In this document: positions 53,161 to 60,295 of the stretch, one piece after another | How positions within the stretch are numbered: position 1 is the first letter of the stretch | Layout: each line of letters starts with the position of its first letter | DNA from: JAEKNW01 sp963677815 | GTDB taxonomy: Bacteria > Cloacimonadota > Cloacimonadia > Cloacimonadales > JAFGVF01 | Direction: 5' to 3' | Assembly (NCBI GenBank): GCA_963677815.1 | Contig: OY782499.1 | Coordinates: 496,001 to 560,000 of the forward strand | DNA: 64,000 nucleotides | Made by a program: the position numbers and the translations under genes | The notes under the pieces: generated by a model | The model's input: the letters and a program-made list of their open reading frames with translations, nothing else | Told to the model about the DNA's origin: nothing | The model's database searches: none

Positions 53161-53321
53161 ATTTTTTACCCCAACAGCAATTATAGAGAGTTAACTTAAT
53201 ATGTATAGTTATTTTTTTGATATTATCAATTAGATGGATGCAAGTTTATTATATTTCTAGCGTTAACTATGATTCTTGTAATTTGAAATTTGTTAATAAA
53301 AATGATAAATTTCCTTATGAA

Positions 53322-53358
53322 TAACTAAAAACAAATAGGGGTTAACCCCTATTTGTTT
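53322..53358 (-). terminator. terminator overlapping the end of kamE
   Basis: AAACAAATAGGGG and CCCCTATTTGTTT form a perfect 13-base stem, followed on the minus strand by TTTTTAGTTAT. The last codons and TAG stop of kamE lie inside the upstream arm. Confidence 0.8.
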
Positions 53359-54098
53359 AATCTTTCAGCTAATGTTATTGAAATGTAAGAAGCAACATCA
53401 GTGGAATAAGAACCGGTACCAAAACCTGCATCATATCCTAATTCTACAGCAAGTTCATGATTTATTCTTGGTCCACCACAAACAAAGAGCATTTTATCTC
53501 TTAAACCCTCTGCTTCTGCCATCTCCATTAGTTTAGTTAAATTCTTTATATGGATATCTTTTTGGGTAACAATTTGTGAAACTAAAATAGCATCAGCATT
53601 TTCTTCTCTAGCTTTTTTTAATAATTCTTCACATGGAACCTGAGCACCCATATTGATAGCATTAATATTTCTGTATCTTTCTAAGCCATAACGATGATTA
53701 TAACCCTTCATATTCATAATTGCATCAATTCCCACAGTATGAGCATCACTCTCAATACAAGCCCCAATAATAGTGATACTTCTACCAATATGTTCATCTA
53801 TATAATCTTCATTCTCATACATATCCATGACATTTGTTTCAACAACTTTAACATGGATTTGAGTCAAATCAACAGAGGCACTAGATGTGCCATAAGCTAT
53901 GAATTGAGTGAAACCTTCATGTAAGTCATTCATATAACAAACATCTATATCATCAACTCCCATTTTAACTAATATCTGGCGAGCTGCTTCTTTACCTTGT
54001 TCATTACAGGGAACAGGAAGTGAAAATGAGAACTGCATTCTACCATCGTTAAGAGTATCACCGTAAGGACGTATTTGGGTTTTATCTATTGTACTCAT
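53349..54098 (-). CDS. kamE: lysine 5,6-aminomutase beta subunit (cobalamin-binding)
   Basis: KamE is the B12-binding half of the adenosylcobalamin- and PLP-dependent enzyme that moves the terminal amino group of D-lysine or beta-lysine in lysine fermentation. The 249-residue protein has the base-off cobalamin motif D118-A-H120-T-V-G123. The adjacent IMNMKGYNHRYGLERY contains K131, equivalent to the PLP-binding lysine of the beta subunit. GTGSYSTDVASYI near the C-terminus closes the Rossmann domain. It lies 9 bases after kamD. Confidence 0.94.
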   Translation of the reverse strand: MSTIDKTQIRPYGDTLNDGRMQFSFSLPVPCNEQGKEAARQILVKMGVDDIDVCYMNDLHEGFTQFIAYGTSSASVDLTQIHVKVVETNVMDMYENEDYIDEHIGRSITIIGACIESDAHTVGIDAIMNMKGYNHRYGLERYRNINAINMGAQVPCEELLKKAREENADAILVSQIVTQKDIHIKNLTKLMEMAEAEGLRDKMLFVCGGPRINHELAVELGYDAGFGTGSYSTDVASYISITLAERLNK

Positions 54099-54107
54099 CT
54101 TTCCTCC

Positions 54108-55670
54108 TTATTTATTTAATCCTAATTCTTCTTTCATCTTTTCCATAAAAGGATTCAAATATGCTTGGTCTCTTTGGAAAACACCTTCAAGACCTTTACC
54201 ACGTTCTTCTGGACGTTTAATATCAGCAAACTCACCATCTCTCATAGCATTGAAAAGACCTTGTTCTGCAACTCTTTGTAAGAATTCAGTAGCTTCTTCT
54301 AAAACACTATTAGCCCTCTTGTTAATAAAGCCATCTGGGTCAAGAGTAACTTCTTTAGCAAAATCTTTAGTAGCTGAGAAAAGATAATTAGCATTTTCAA
54401 TCGCCATAGCTCTATCTGCCAAGTGAGGTGTATGAATAGCTTCAGTTAACATACCAAGTAATTGAACACCTTGATTTGTAACCTGGCCTATAAAGTTAAA
54501 CATAGCATCCATAAGATGTGTTTTAAAGATATTACCTGAAGCAAACTTTGTTGGAGGCATATATTTAGTAGGTGCTGTTGGGAAAAGTGTGCTTGTAAGT
54601 AAAGCATGGGATAATTCATAAGAGAAAGAGTTTTCTACAGTTGGGTCAATTTCATGGGCATGACCAAGACCCATCTTCTCAGGTTCTAAACCAGAAATAT
54701 AAGCAAACTGCTCATTAATAAGCTGAGAAGCAGTAACTGTGTATGCCTTCTCAATAGCATCAGAAGTAGTAAGATAGTTATCTTCACCTGTCTGAATTTC
54801 GATTCCTGCATAAGCATTAATCATTCTAGAGAAATATTGGTCAAGAATTGTTCTTTTAGGATTGATATCACGGAAAAGAATACCATACATAGCATCATTA
54901 AGCATAACATCTAATCTTTCAATTGCTCCCATAGCTGCTATCTCAGGCATACATAAACCGGAAGCATAGTTGGTTAAGGAAATGTATCTTTTAAGTTCAT
55001 CCCCTACTTCATCCAAAGCCTTACGCATTATCTTGAAATTCTCTTGAGTAGCAAAAGTTCCACCAAATCCAACTGTTGTTGCACCATAAGGAACATAGTC
55101 TAATAAAGATTGAGCTGTAGATCTAATAACTGCTATAATATCTGCACCTTGACGTGCCGCAGCCTTAGCCTGAGTCACATCCTCATAAATATTTCCTGTT
55201 GCTACGATAACATAAAGGGCTGGTCTTCTGCGTGGACCATACTCTTTGAACTTGCCTTCTCTTAATTCTCTTTGAGATTTTATGTGAGCTAACGACTTGG
55301 TAACTAGTTCATCTAATTTAGCTAAAACTAACTTATCATCTGCTTTCTCAACCTGTGACAAATCTAATTCACCCTCAACAAGTGCATTTCCAACTTCTTG
55401 AACAGTCATATCTTTTGATATCATAGCATTTACAACCCAGTAAGCTGCACCACGATTAAGAATATTCTTCTCTTTAAGATGATCTACCACAATATTAGGT
55501 ATAGGTTCGCCACCTTCAATTGCACCATCCATACCCATAAGCCTGAGAATTGTTCTCTCAATAGCTACTGAACTATATCCGTTGAAAAGCCATTCAAATG
55601 ACTCAGCTATCTGCTTTGCATAACCACGAGCTGTGGCTATTTTCTCAGGAGCAATATTTAATTTAAGCAC
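54108..55670 (-). CDS. kamD: lysine 5,6-aminomutase alpha subunit
   Basis: KamD is the TIM-barrel half that holds PLP and the adenosyl group. The 520-residue protein has the family regions MDGAIEGGEPIPNIVVDHL, GAAYWVVNAMI, YVIVATGNIYEDVTQAKAAA, ADIIAVIRSTAQSLLDYVPY, YASGLCMPEIAAMGAIERLD and NSFSYELSHALLTSTLFPTA. The start is GTG 55670, with GGAGG 4 bases before it. The other lysine-pathway genes (kamA, kdd, kce, kal) are not in the window, so a lysine-fermentation cluster is either split or continues elsewhere. Confidence 0.95.
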   Translation of the reverse strand: MLKLNIAPEKIATARGYAKQIAESFEWLFNGYSSVAIERTILRLMGMDGAIEGGEPIPNIVVDHLKEKNILNRGAAYWVVNAMISKDMTVQEVGNALVEGELDLSQVEKADDKLVLAKLDELVTKSLAHIKSQRELREGKFKEYGPRRRPALYVIVATGNIYEDVTQAKAAARQGADIIAVIRSTAQSLLDYVPYGATTVGFGGTFATQENFKIMRKALDEVGDELKRYISLTNYASGLCMPEIAAMGAIERLDVMLNDAMYGILFRDINPKRTILDQYFSRMINAYAGIEIQTGEDNYLTTSDAIEKAYTVTASQLINEQFAYISGLEPEKMGLGHAHEIDPTVENSFSYELSHALLTSTLFPTAPTKYMPPTKFASGNIFKTHLMDAMFNFIGQVTNQGVQLLGMLTEAIHTPHLADRAMAIENANYLFSATKDFAKEVTLDPDGFINKRANSVLEEATEFLQRVAEQGLFNAMRDGEFADIKRPEERGKGLEGVFQRDQAYLNPFMEKMKEELGLNK

Positions 55671-55700
55671 CAGTCCTCCAATATTTTATTATTTTTTGTA

Positions 55701-55728
55701 AATTTATCAAACGGGTATAAATAGTCAA
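55701..55728 (-). promoter_or_regulatory. sigma-70-type promoter of kamDE
   Basis: On the minus strand -35 TTGACT (55723-55728), a 16-base spacer and -10 TAAATT (55701-55706), about 30 bases before the GTG start. I see no cobalamin riboswitch in the leader. Confidence 0.5.
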
Positions 55729-55740
55729 GAAAAAAAAGTC

Positions 55741-55877
55741 TATGGGATGAGACCATCTTTGGTCTCAGGTGGAAGCAGGGATGCTTTCACTACTCCTAAC
55801 TGGGAAAACGGGTATCTTGCCCGTACCAAGCTTTCCAAGCTTGCTTTTGTGGAAGCAGGGATGCTTCCACTCCATAC
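55741..55877. repeat. tandem hairpin cassette H, copy 1
   Basis: Starting TATGGGATG and ending CACTCCATAC (near-inverted ends), this block holds a series of small hairpins: GAGACCATCTTTGGTCTC, GAAGCAGGGATGCTTTC, ACGGGTATCTTGCCCGT, AAGCTTTCCAAGCTT and GGAAGCAGGGATGCTTCC. It is more GC-rich than its surroundings. Overlapping open frames here are by-products. It lies upstream of kamD and downstream of the FGE-domain gene. Confidence 0.7.
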
Positions 55878-55899
55878 AAAATTTCTTCTCTCATTGCTT

Positions 55900-55926
55900 G
55901 GGTGGGCTTTTTTATTTCGCCCACCC
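55900..55926 (-). terminator. stem-loop downstream of the FGE-domain lipoprotein gene
   Basis: GGGTGGGC (55900-55907) and GCCCACCC (55919-55926) enclose an 11-base AT loop, about 52 bases after the stop codon. No T-tract follows on the minus strand (AAGCAATGAG), so termination is only a guess. Confidence 0.35.
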
Positions 55927-55978
55927 TCGCATTTCTTTCAGAAATTTCTTTTGTTGTTTATAGTTTAGCTCAAAAAAA

Positions 55979-57604
55979 CTAATTTAACCTACGAGCCAAG
56001 CGGAAGCCCAGATAGTTGTAGCAATTAGACGGGTAATAGTAGTTGCGATAAGCTACCCGGCAGAAGTTAGCAAAGCCGTACCAGCTACCGCCCCGATACA
56101 CACGGCGATAGCCACTAGCAGGTCCCACCGGATTAGTCTGAGCATTGGAAGAATAAGATCCATACCAATCATTACACCACTCATAAACATTACCGGACAT
56201 ATCATATATACCTAAACCATTAGGAGCCTTAGTTCCTACATTGTGTGTCGTGGAACTGGAATTATCATAATACCAAGCCACACTATTAATATCATCAGAA
56301 CCTGCATAAAGGTAATCTGGATTATAAGTCCCACCTCTGGCTGCATATTCCCATTCTGCTTCTGTTGGTAACCTGTAGCCATTGGCTGAGTAATCACATT
56401 CCCAAGTACTAGTATTATAGCATGGTGTTAAACCTTCTTGAATACTTCTGGCATTACAGTATTCAACTGCATCATACCAGCTTACTTGTTCCACAGGTTT
56501 ATCTAAACCTGAGAAATAAGAAGGATTAGTCCCCATCACAGCTTGATATTCAGCTTGAGTAACTTCATATTTACCTATATAAAACGATGAGAGACTTACT
56601 TGGTGGGTTGGGACTTCGTCAGAATCTCCTGTTCCTGTTGTTCTTCCCATAGTGAAAGTCCCTGCAGGTACTAAAACAAAATTATCTGGTATCGTATATA
56701 TTTCCTCTTCTACAAAAGCACTTTCAAAATCTTGATAAAAGCTTTTAACTCGATAAAGGTAAATAGATGATGATTCAATATCGCTATCTTCATACTCTTG
56801 AGAATTTGCACCCAAGACTGCATACTCTTCTATCCAGTCTTCATTATCCTTTTTCCTTGCTATTTTAAATCCATCTTCACCCTGATTATTGTCTACCCAA
56901 GACAAATAAACTGATATAAGAGATGTTTGGACTATTTGTAAATTGCTTGGTGGTGTGAACTCATTATTAACAGAAGTTTCAATAAAATCTGAGTTTACTG
57001 TTTCATAATAACTCATTACTCTGTATACATATTCAGAATTAGGCAGAATTGAATTATCTTCATACTCTAGAGAATTTTGTTCCAATACAGCATATTCTTC
57101 TATCCAGTCGTCAGTATCCTTTTTCCTTGCTATTTTAAAGCCTTCTTCCCACTGATTATTGTCTTCCCAAGTCAATCGAACTGATGTAGGAGATGTTTGG
57201 ACTATTTGCAAATTTCTTGGTGGTGAGAACTCAGTATTAATAGTAGTTTCAATAAACTCTGAGCTTATCTCATCATAACATGCCTTCACCCTATACTTAT
57301 ACTCACTATTAGGTATGATATTGCTATCAATATACTCCGTTAAACTCTCTGTTACTGTAGCATAATCTACATTCCAATCTTCATTATCCTTTTTTCTTGC
57401 GATTTTAAATCCTTCTTCACTCAATGAGTTATCTTGCCAAGTTAACCTACATTTATTAACAGCTATTTGTTCAATATTGAGATTAGAAGGTCCTGGTAAT
57501 GTGTAAGAGGGGTCATAAGGATTCACAAAATCATCATTATCACATGACCCTATTATTAAAGCAGTAAGTATTAATATTATTAAATTAATAAGTTTTTTTT
57601 GCAT
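55979..57604 (-). CDS. exported FN3 x3 + FGE-sulfatase (C-type lectin fold) lipoprotein, candidate DGR target
   Basis: The protein has 541 residues. Lipoprotein signal MQKKLINLIILILTALIIGS precedes Cys 21. Three fibronectin III repeats follow (about 38-125, 128-215, 218-305), two nearly identical, each with GFKIARKKD and a closing Y-R-V strand. Residues about 310-541 are a formylglycine-generating-enzyme-like domain: FVLVPAGTFTMG, KYEVTQAEYQAVMG, PVEQVSWYDAVEYCN, RLPTEAEWEYAARGG, DMSGNVYEWCNDWYG, YRGGSW and GFRLAR. In this family the C-type-lectin fold often displays hypervariable ligand sites. ATG 57604 follows AGGAGG; an in-frame Met 13 codons upstream is unlikely. It lies 8 bases after the PEGA gene. 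Confidence 0.88.
   Translation of the reverse strand: MQKKLINLIILILTALIIGSCDNDDFVNPYDPSYTLPGPSNLNIEQIAVNKCRLTWQDNSLSEEGFKIARKKDNEDWNVDYATVTESLTEYIDSNIIPNSEYKYRVKACYDEISSEFIETTINTEFSPPRNLQIVQTSPTSVRLTWEDNNQWEEGFKIARKKDTDDWIEEYAVLEQNSLEYEDNSILPNSEYVYRVMSYYETVNSDFIETSVNNEFTPPSNLQIVQTSLISVYLSWVDNNQGEDGFKIARKKDNEDWIEEYAVLGANSQEYEDSDIESSSIYLYRVKSFYQDFESAFVEEEIYTIPDNFVLVPAGTFTMGRTTGTGDSDEVPTHQVSLSSFYIGKYEVTQAEYQAVMGTNPSYFSGLDKPVEQVSWYDAVEYCNARSIQEGLTPCYNTSTWECDYSANGYRLPTEAEWEYAARGGTYNPDYLYAGSDDINSVAWYYDNSSSTTHNVGTKAPNGLGIYDMSGNVYEWCNDWYGSYSSNAQTNPVGPASGYRRVYRGGSWYGFANFCRVAYRNYYYPSNCYNYLGFRLARRLN
56000..56095 (-). other. candidate DGR variable region (VR)
   Basis: Between the fixed RGGSW and GFRLAR codons the gene reads TAC GGC TTT GCT AAC TTC, TGC CGG GTA GCT TAT CGC, AAC TAC TAT TAC CCG TCT, then AAT TGC TAC AAC TAT CTG. 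All 16 positions likely to vary are NNY codons that can arise from AAC or AAT by changing only adenines, while codons between them (GCT, CGG, GTA, CGC, CCG) look fixed. Local GC is visibly higher than in the rest of the gene. No template repeat or reverse transcriptase is in the window. Confidence 0.6.
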
Positions 57605-57612
57605 CTTTCCTC

Positions 57613-59601
57613 CTAATTTCCTGCAATAACAGTTCTTATCCAACTATAGAGGGAGTAGATAGCCACTCCTGAAGCTGTATAATAGCTATAATCTCTTATA
57701 TCTCGCCAAGTTTGAGTTTTATCTTTATAATCTAGGGCATCAACAGGGTTTGTAGTATTTTCATATTGGTCATAATAGGAATTAGCTATAATGTTAGAAG
57801 TTATAGCTCCTCCCAGAATTAAACTAGCTAGACCTGTAGATATCCAAGCTCTTCTTTTATGTTTATCATAATGATATTGTTTTGAACCTGCATAAGTTTC
57901 TAAGGGAATGGTAATCTCCTTGTGTTCATTTTCAGTAACGGTAAGTTTCCCTTGGTAGTCTAAGAATTGAGGGTGAGTAACCTTGAGGTCATAATCACCA
58001 TAGAGGAGGGAAAGGAGGGCTGGGCTTTTATTCTCAGCTAAGTCATTATCTAGATAAATATTAGCATCATTGACTGCTCGATTATTGTTGTATTTATCAA
58101 CTGTTAAGAGGGAAACTGAGCCTAGTCTAGCTTGTGGTTCTAAGTTTATAACTTCTTCAGCTCCTACGATAAGATTAATCTCTTTACTGGCATCGAAATG
58201 TTTATCTCTTCTGCCTGTAATCTGGTATTTACCTGGCTCTAGATTGATGTCCAAATTATCATTGCCCATTTTGACATCATTCAGATATATATCACATTGA
58301 GGAGCAGTAATTTTGAGACTTCCAAAGTTTTGAGTTAGGACATATTCTTTCTTAATAGTCTCATTAGCTGGGATTACTAATTCTTCTTCTACTGGCAACC
58401 ATAAGTCTTGGGATATCTTGATAGTGTAAGTTCCTGCCATTAGTTTTGGGTTATGGTAGGGTAGTTTTCCAATCTCTTCTCCGTTTAGACTTAGTAAAGC
58501 ATTTGGAGTAGAAAGACAGCTAATAGTAACATCTGAAAAATTGGGAATTAAGTCTTGGCTTATATCCACTTCATCTCCATCTTGGATCTCAAAAGATTTT
58601 GTGACTTTTTGATAAGTATCTAATTCTAAGCTTAATTGGTGCTGTCCGCTTTCAAGCCTAGTCTCAAGCAAAGGAGTTTTACCAAGGACTTGGTCATCTA
58701 AGATTATTCTAGCACCAGGAGGATTTGACTTGATAGAAATCAATCCATACTTAGGTCTAAGTTCATACTTTGCTAATCTCAAGGTCTGGTTTGAGGCAAG
58801 ATTAAATGTTGCTGTTTCTGGATAAAACAAGTCTTTTTCTATAGTGATAGTATATTTTCCAGGGAAATGACTTCCTTGATAAGGAGTTAAACCAACTCTT
58901 AATCCGTTAAGGCTAACGCTTGCTTCTTCAGGTTGAGATTCAATAATAACTAAGCCAGGAGGGGAGAATTTCTCCTCACTTTCCCCCACTTCTAAAGATA
59001 TATCAATATTTTTATCTGCTTGGGAAATATCAACTATTTTTGTCAGGGTCTCAAATCCTTCTTTAGCAAATTTAAACTGATAAGTGCCTTTGGGTAGTTT
59101 ATATTGAGCATAATTGTTTTTAGCCTTGAAGGGTGCGTTGTTGTCATAGGAAACCATCACATTTTCAGTATTTAATTTAAAAGTGATAGTTTTTAAGTCA
59201 GAAGTAATATCACGTAAACCTTCCCCCTTCTCATCAAGTGTCATTTTATATACTTTCCCACTCACTAGAGGATATGGGAAGTCATAACGGTGGTCAGCGA
59301 AACCATCTTTAGCAAGGATAATATACTTGGCCCTTTCTTTAAGCACCACCCAGTAAGACCCACCTTTATTAATCTGAGATATTTTACTGTTCATGTTTTT
59401 AAAAAATACATCTTTTAATCCACAGTTAATAATTACTAGGGCTCCTAATTTATTTCGATTATCCATTTTTAAATTGTTATCAAGATCATACAAACCCATG
59501 TGTAGAGGTTCTTCTTCTAAATCCGATACTATTTCAAACTGAGCTCCAAAAAGTAGTGTCGCCTGTATAACCAATAAGATAAATATTACAAACTGTTTCA
59601 T
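57613..59601 (-). CDS. exported PEGA-domain repeat protein
   Basis: The protein has 662 residues. After signal peptide MKQFVIFILLVIQATLLFGA come about five PEGA-type beta repeats (from about 215). They include IIESQPEEASVSLNGLRVGL-TP, ISIKSNPPGARIILDDQVLG-KTP, ISCLSTPNALLSLNGEEIG-KLP and LKITAPQCDIYLNDVKMG. Each is followed by a G.Y.(I/L) strand. PEGA domains are found in surface-layer and extracellular proteins. Near the C-terminus (about 605-625) a hydrophobic helix, ISTGLASLILGGAITSNIIA, could anchor it in a membrane. It is first in a two-gene unit with the FGE-domain lipoprotein. Confidence 0.85.
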   Translation of the reverse strand: MKQFVIFILLVIQATLLFGAQFEIVSDLEEEPLHMGLYDLDNNLKMDNRNKLGALVIINCGLKDVFFKNMNSKISQINKGGSYWVVLKERAKYIILAKDGFADHRYDFPYPLVSGKVYKMTLDEKGEGLRDITSDLKTITFKLNTENVMVSYDNNAPFKAKNNYAQYKLPKGTYQFKFAKEGFETLTKIVDISQADKNIDISLEVGESEEKFSPPGLVIIESQPEEASVSLNGLRVGLTPYQGSHFPGKYTITIEKDLFYPETATFNLASNQTLRLAKYELRPKYGLISIKSNPPGARIILDDQVLGKTPLLETRLESGQHQLSLELDTYQKVTKSFEIQDGDEVDISQDLIPNFSDVTISCLSTPNALLSLNGEEIGKLPYHNPKLMAGTYTIKISQDLWLPVEEELVIPANETIKKEYVLTQNFGSLKITAPQCDIYLNDVKMGNDNLDINLEPGKYQITGRRDKHFDASKEINLIVGAEEVINLEPQARLGSVSLLTVDKYNNNRAVNDANIYLDNDLAENKSPALLSLLYGDYDLKVTHPQFLDYQGKLTVTENEHKEITIPLETYAGSKQYHYDKHKRRAWISTGLASLILGGAITSNIIANSYYDQYENTTNPVDALDYKDKTQTWRDIRDYSYYTASGVAIYSLYSWIRTVIAGN

Positions 59602-59706
59602 TTATTCCTCGTTTTCACCTAATAGTAAATTTCATTCATTATTTTCTTCCTGTTTATGTAGTCAAGAATTTAATTAATTTAAAGCTAAAAAATTGGGAAG
59701 GAAGCT

Positions 59707-59786
59707 TTTCAATCCTCAAGTTATTCTTTCCAATAGCTTATCTTTAAATAAGTCGATAAAATTTCACATCTTTACCTTTTCTTGAA
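59707..59786. repeat. direct repeat R4, copy 2
   Basis: TTCAATCCTCAAGTTATTCTT...TTTACCTTTTCTTGA repeats the sequence at 5043-5122 with substitutions. It sits upstream of the PEGA gene, next to hairpin cassette H copy 2. Confidence 0.6.
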
Positions 59787-59805
59787 ATTTTTTCAAGATT
59801 GTTTA

Positions 59806-60061
59806 TTGGTAACAAAGCCTCTTCTGTCGGAAGGCCTGTCTTCCCTAGCTTTAGCGAAGGGAGATGGAGATTCTCTCCGCCATCTGCGTAACCGCGGGCT
59901 GAAATCCCAATACCCTATGGACTGGCAGCATCTTGCTGCCAGATTAACAGGCTTTGTAAGCCTGTTGTGGATGCAAGATGCACCCACTCCATACAATCCT
60001 TTCTCTATTTTAAATTTCTTGTTTTTATTTTTACACAGCCTGGCCCGTCTTCCCAGTTAGG
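59806..60061. repeat. tandem hairpin cassette H, copy 2 (extended)
   Basis: The core 59915-59994 runs from CTATGGACTG to CACTCCATAC and holds CTGGCAGCATCTTGCTGCCAG-type and ACAGGCTTTGTAAGCCTGT hairpins plus GATGCAAGATGC. The left part adds GGAAGGCCTGTCTTCC and GGAGATTCTCTCC; the right end carries TTCCCAGTTAGGAA. TCCTAACTGGGAA also occurs, in opposite orientation, in copy 1. With R4 and R3 it fills the 694-base spacer 59602-60295; nothing else is evident there. Confidence 0.65.
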
Positions 60062-60081
60062 AAACAGCTTCTTTACTTTTA

Positions 60082-60136
60082 GATTGTTACTTACTCATTA
60101 AATCATTGGCATTTTATCGAGAGAGTAACAATGAAG
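60082..60136. repeat. hairpin repeat R3, copy 3
   Basis: GATTGTTACTTACTC and GAGAGTAACAATGAAG flank a loop with AATCATTGGCATTTTAT. The stem is less perfect than in the other two copies but the loop core ATCATTGG is the same. Confidence 0.65.
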
Positions 60137-60295
60137 AGACAGGAAATAAGGCAAGTGAGTGATACTGAATCAAGCCTTACCCAAGTGAAAAAGCAACTAA
60201 AGGTGATTAAATTGCATTCTAGAGATATAATCTTGACATATCATAAGCTCTAATCTTTCTATTCAGAACATATAAATAAAATAAAGGGGCACAAA

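Noticed and set aside
55671..55740. Cobalamin riboswitch before kamD
   Set aside because: The leader is only about 30-50 bases, too short for the aptamer, and no B12-box-like sequence is seen.
55747..55968. Open frames of 60-75 codons across the hairpin cassette
   Set aside because: Two frames are open at once only because the hairpin units lack stop codons. The peptides are low in hydrophobic order, have no ribosome-binding site and resemble no protein.
59880..59920. tRNA-like segment (GCGGGCTGAAATCCCA)
   Set aside because: It recalls a T-arm and acceptor end, but no anticodon arm or cloverleaf can be drawn. It belongs to the hairpin cassette.
59782..60060. Plus- and minus-strand frames of 92 and 67 codons in cassette copy 2
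   Set aside because: Same reason: they follow the repeat units, overlap each other on opposite strands and lack start signals.
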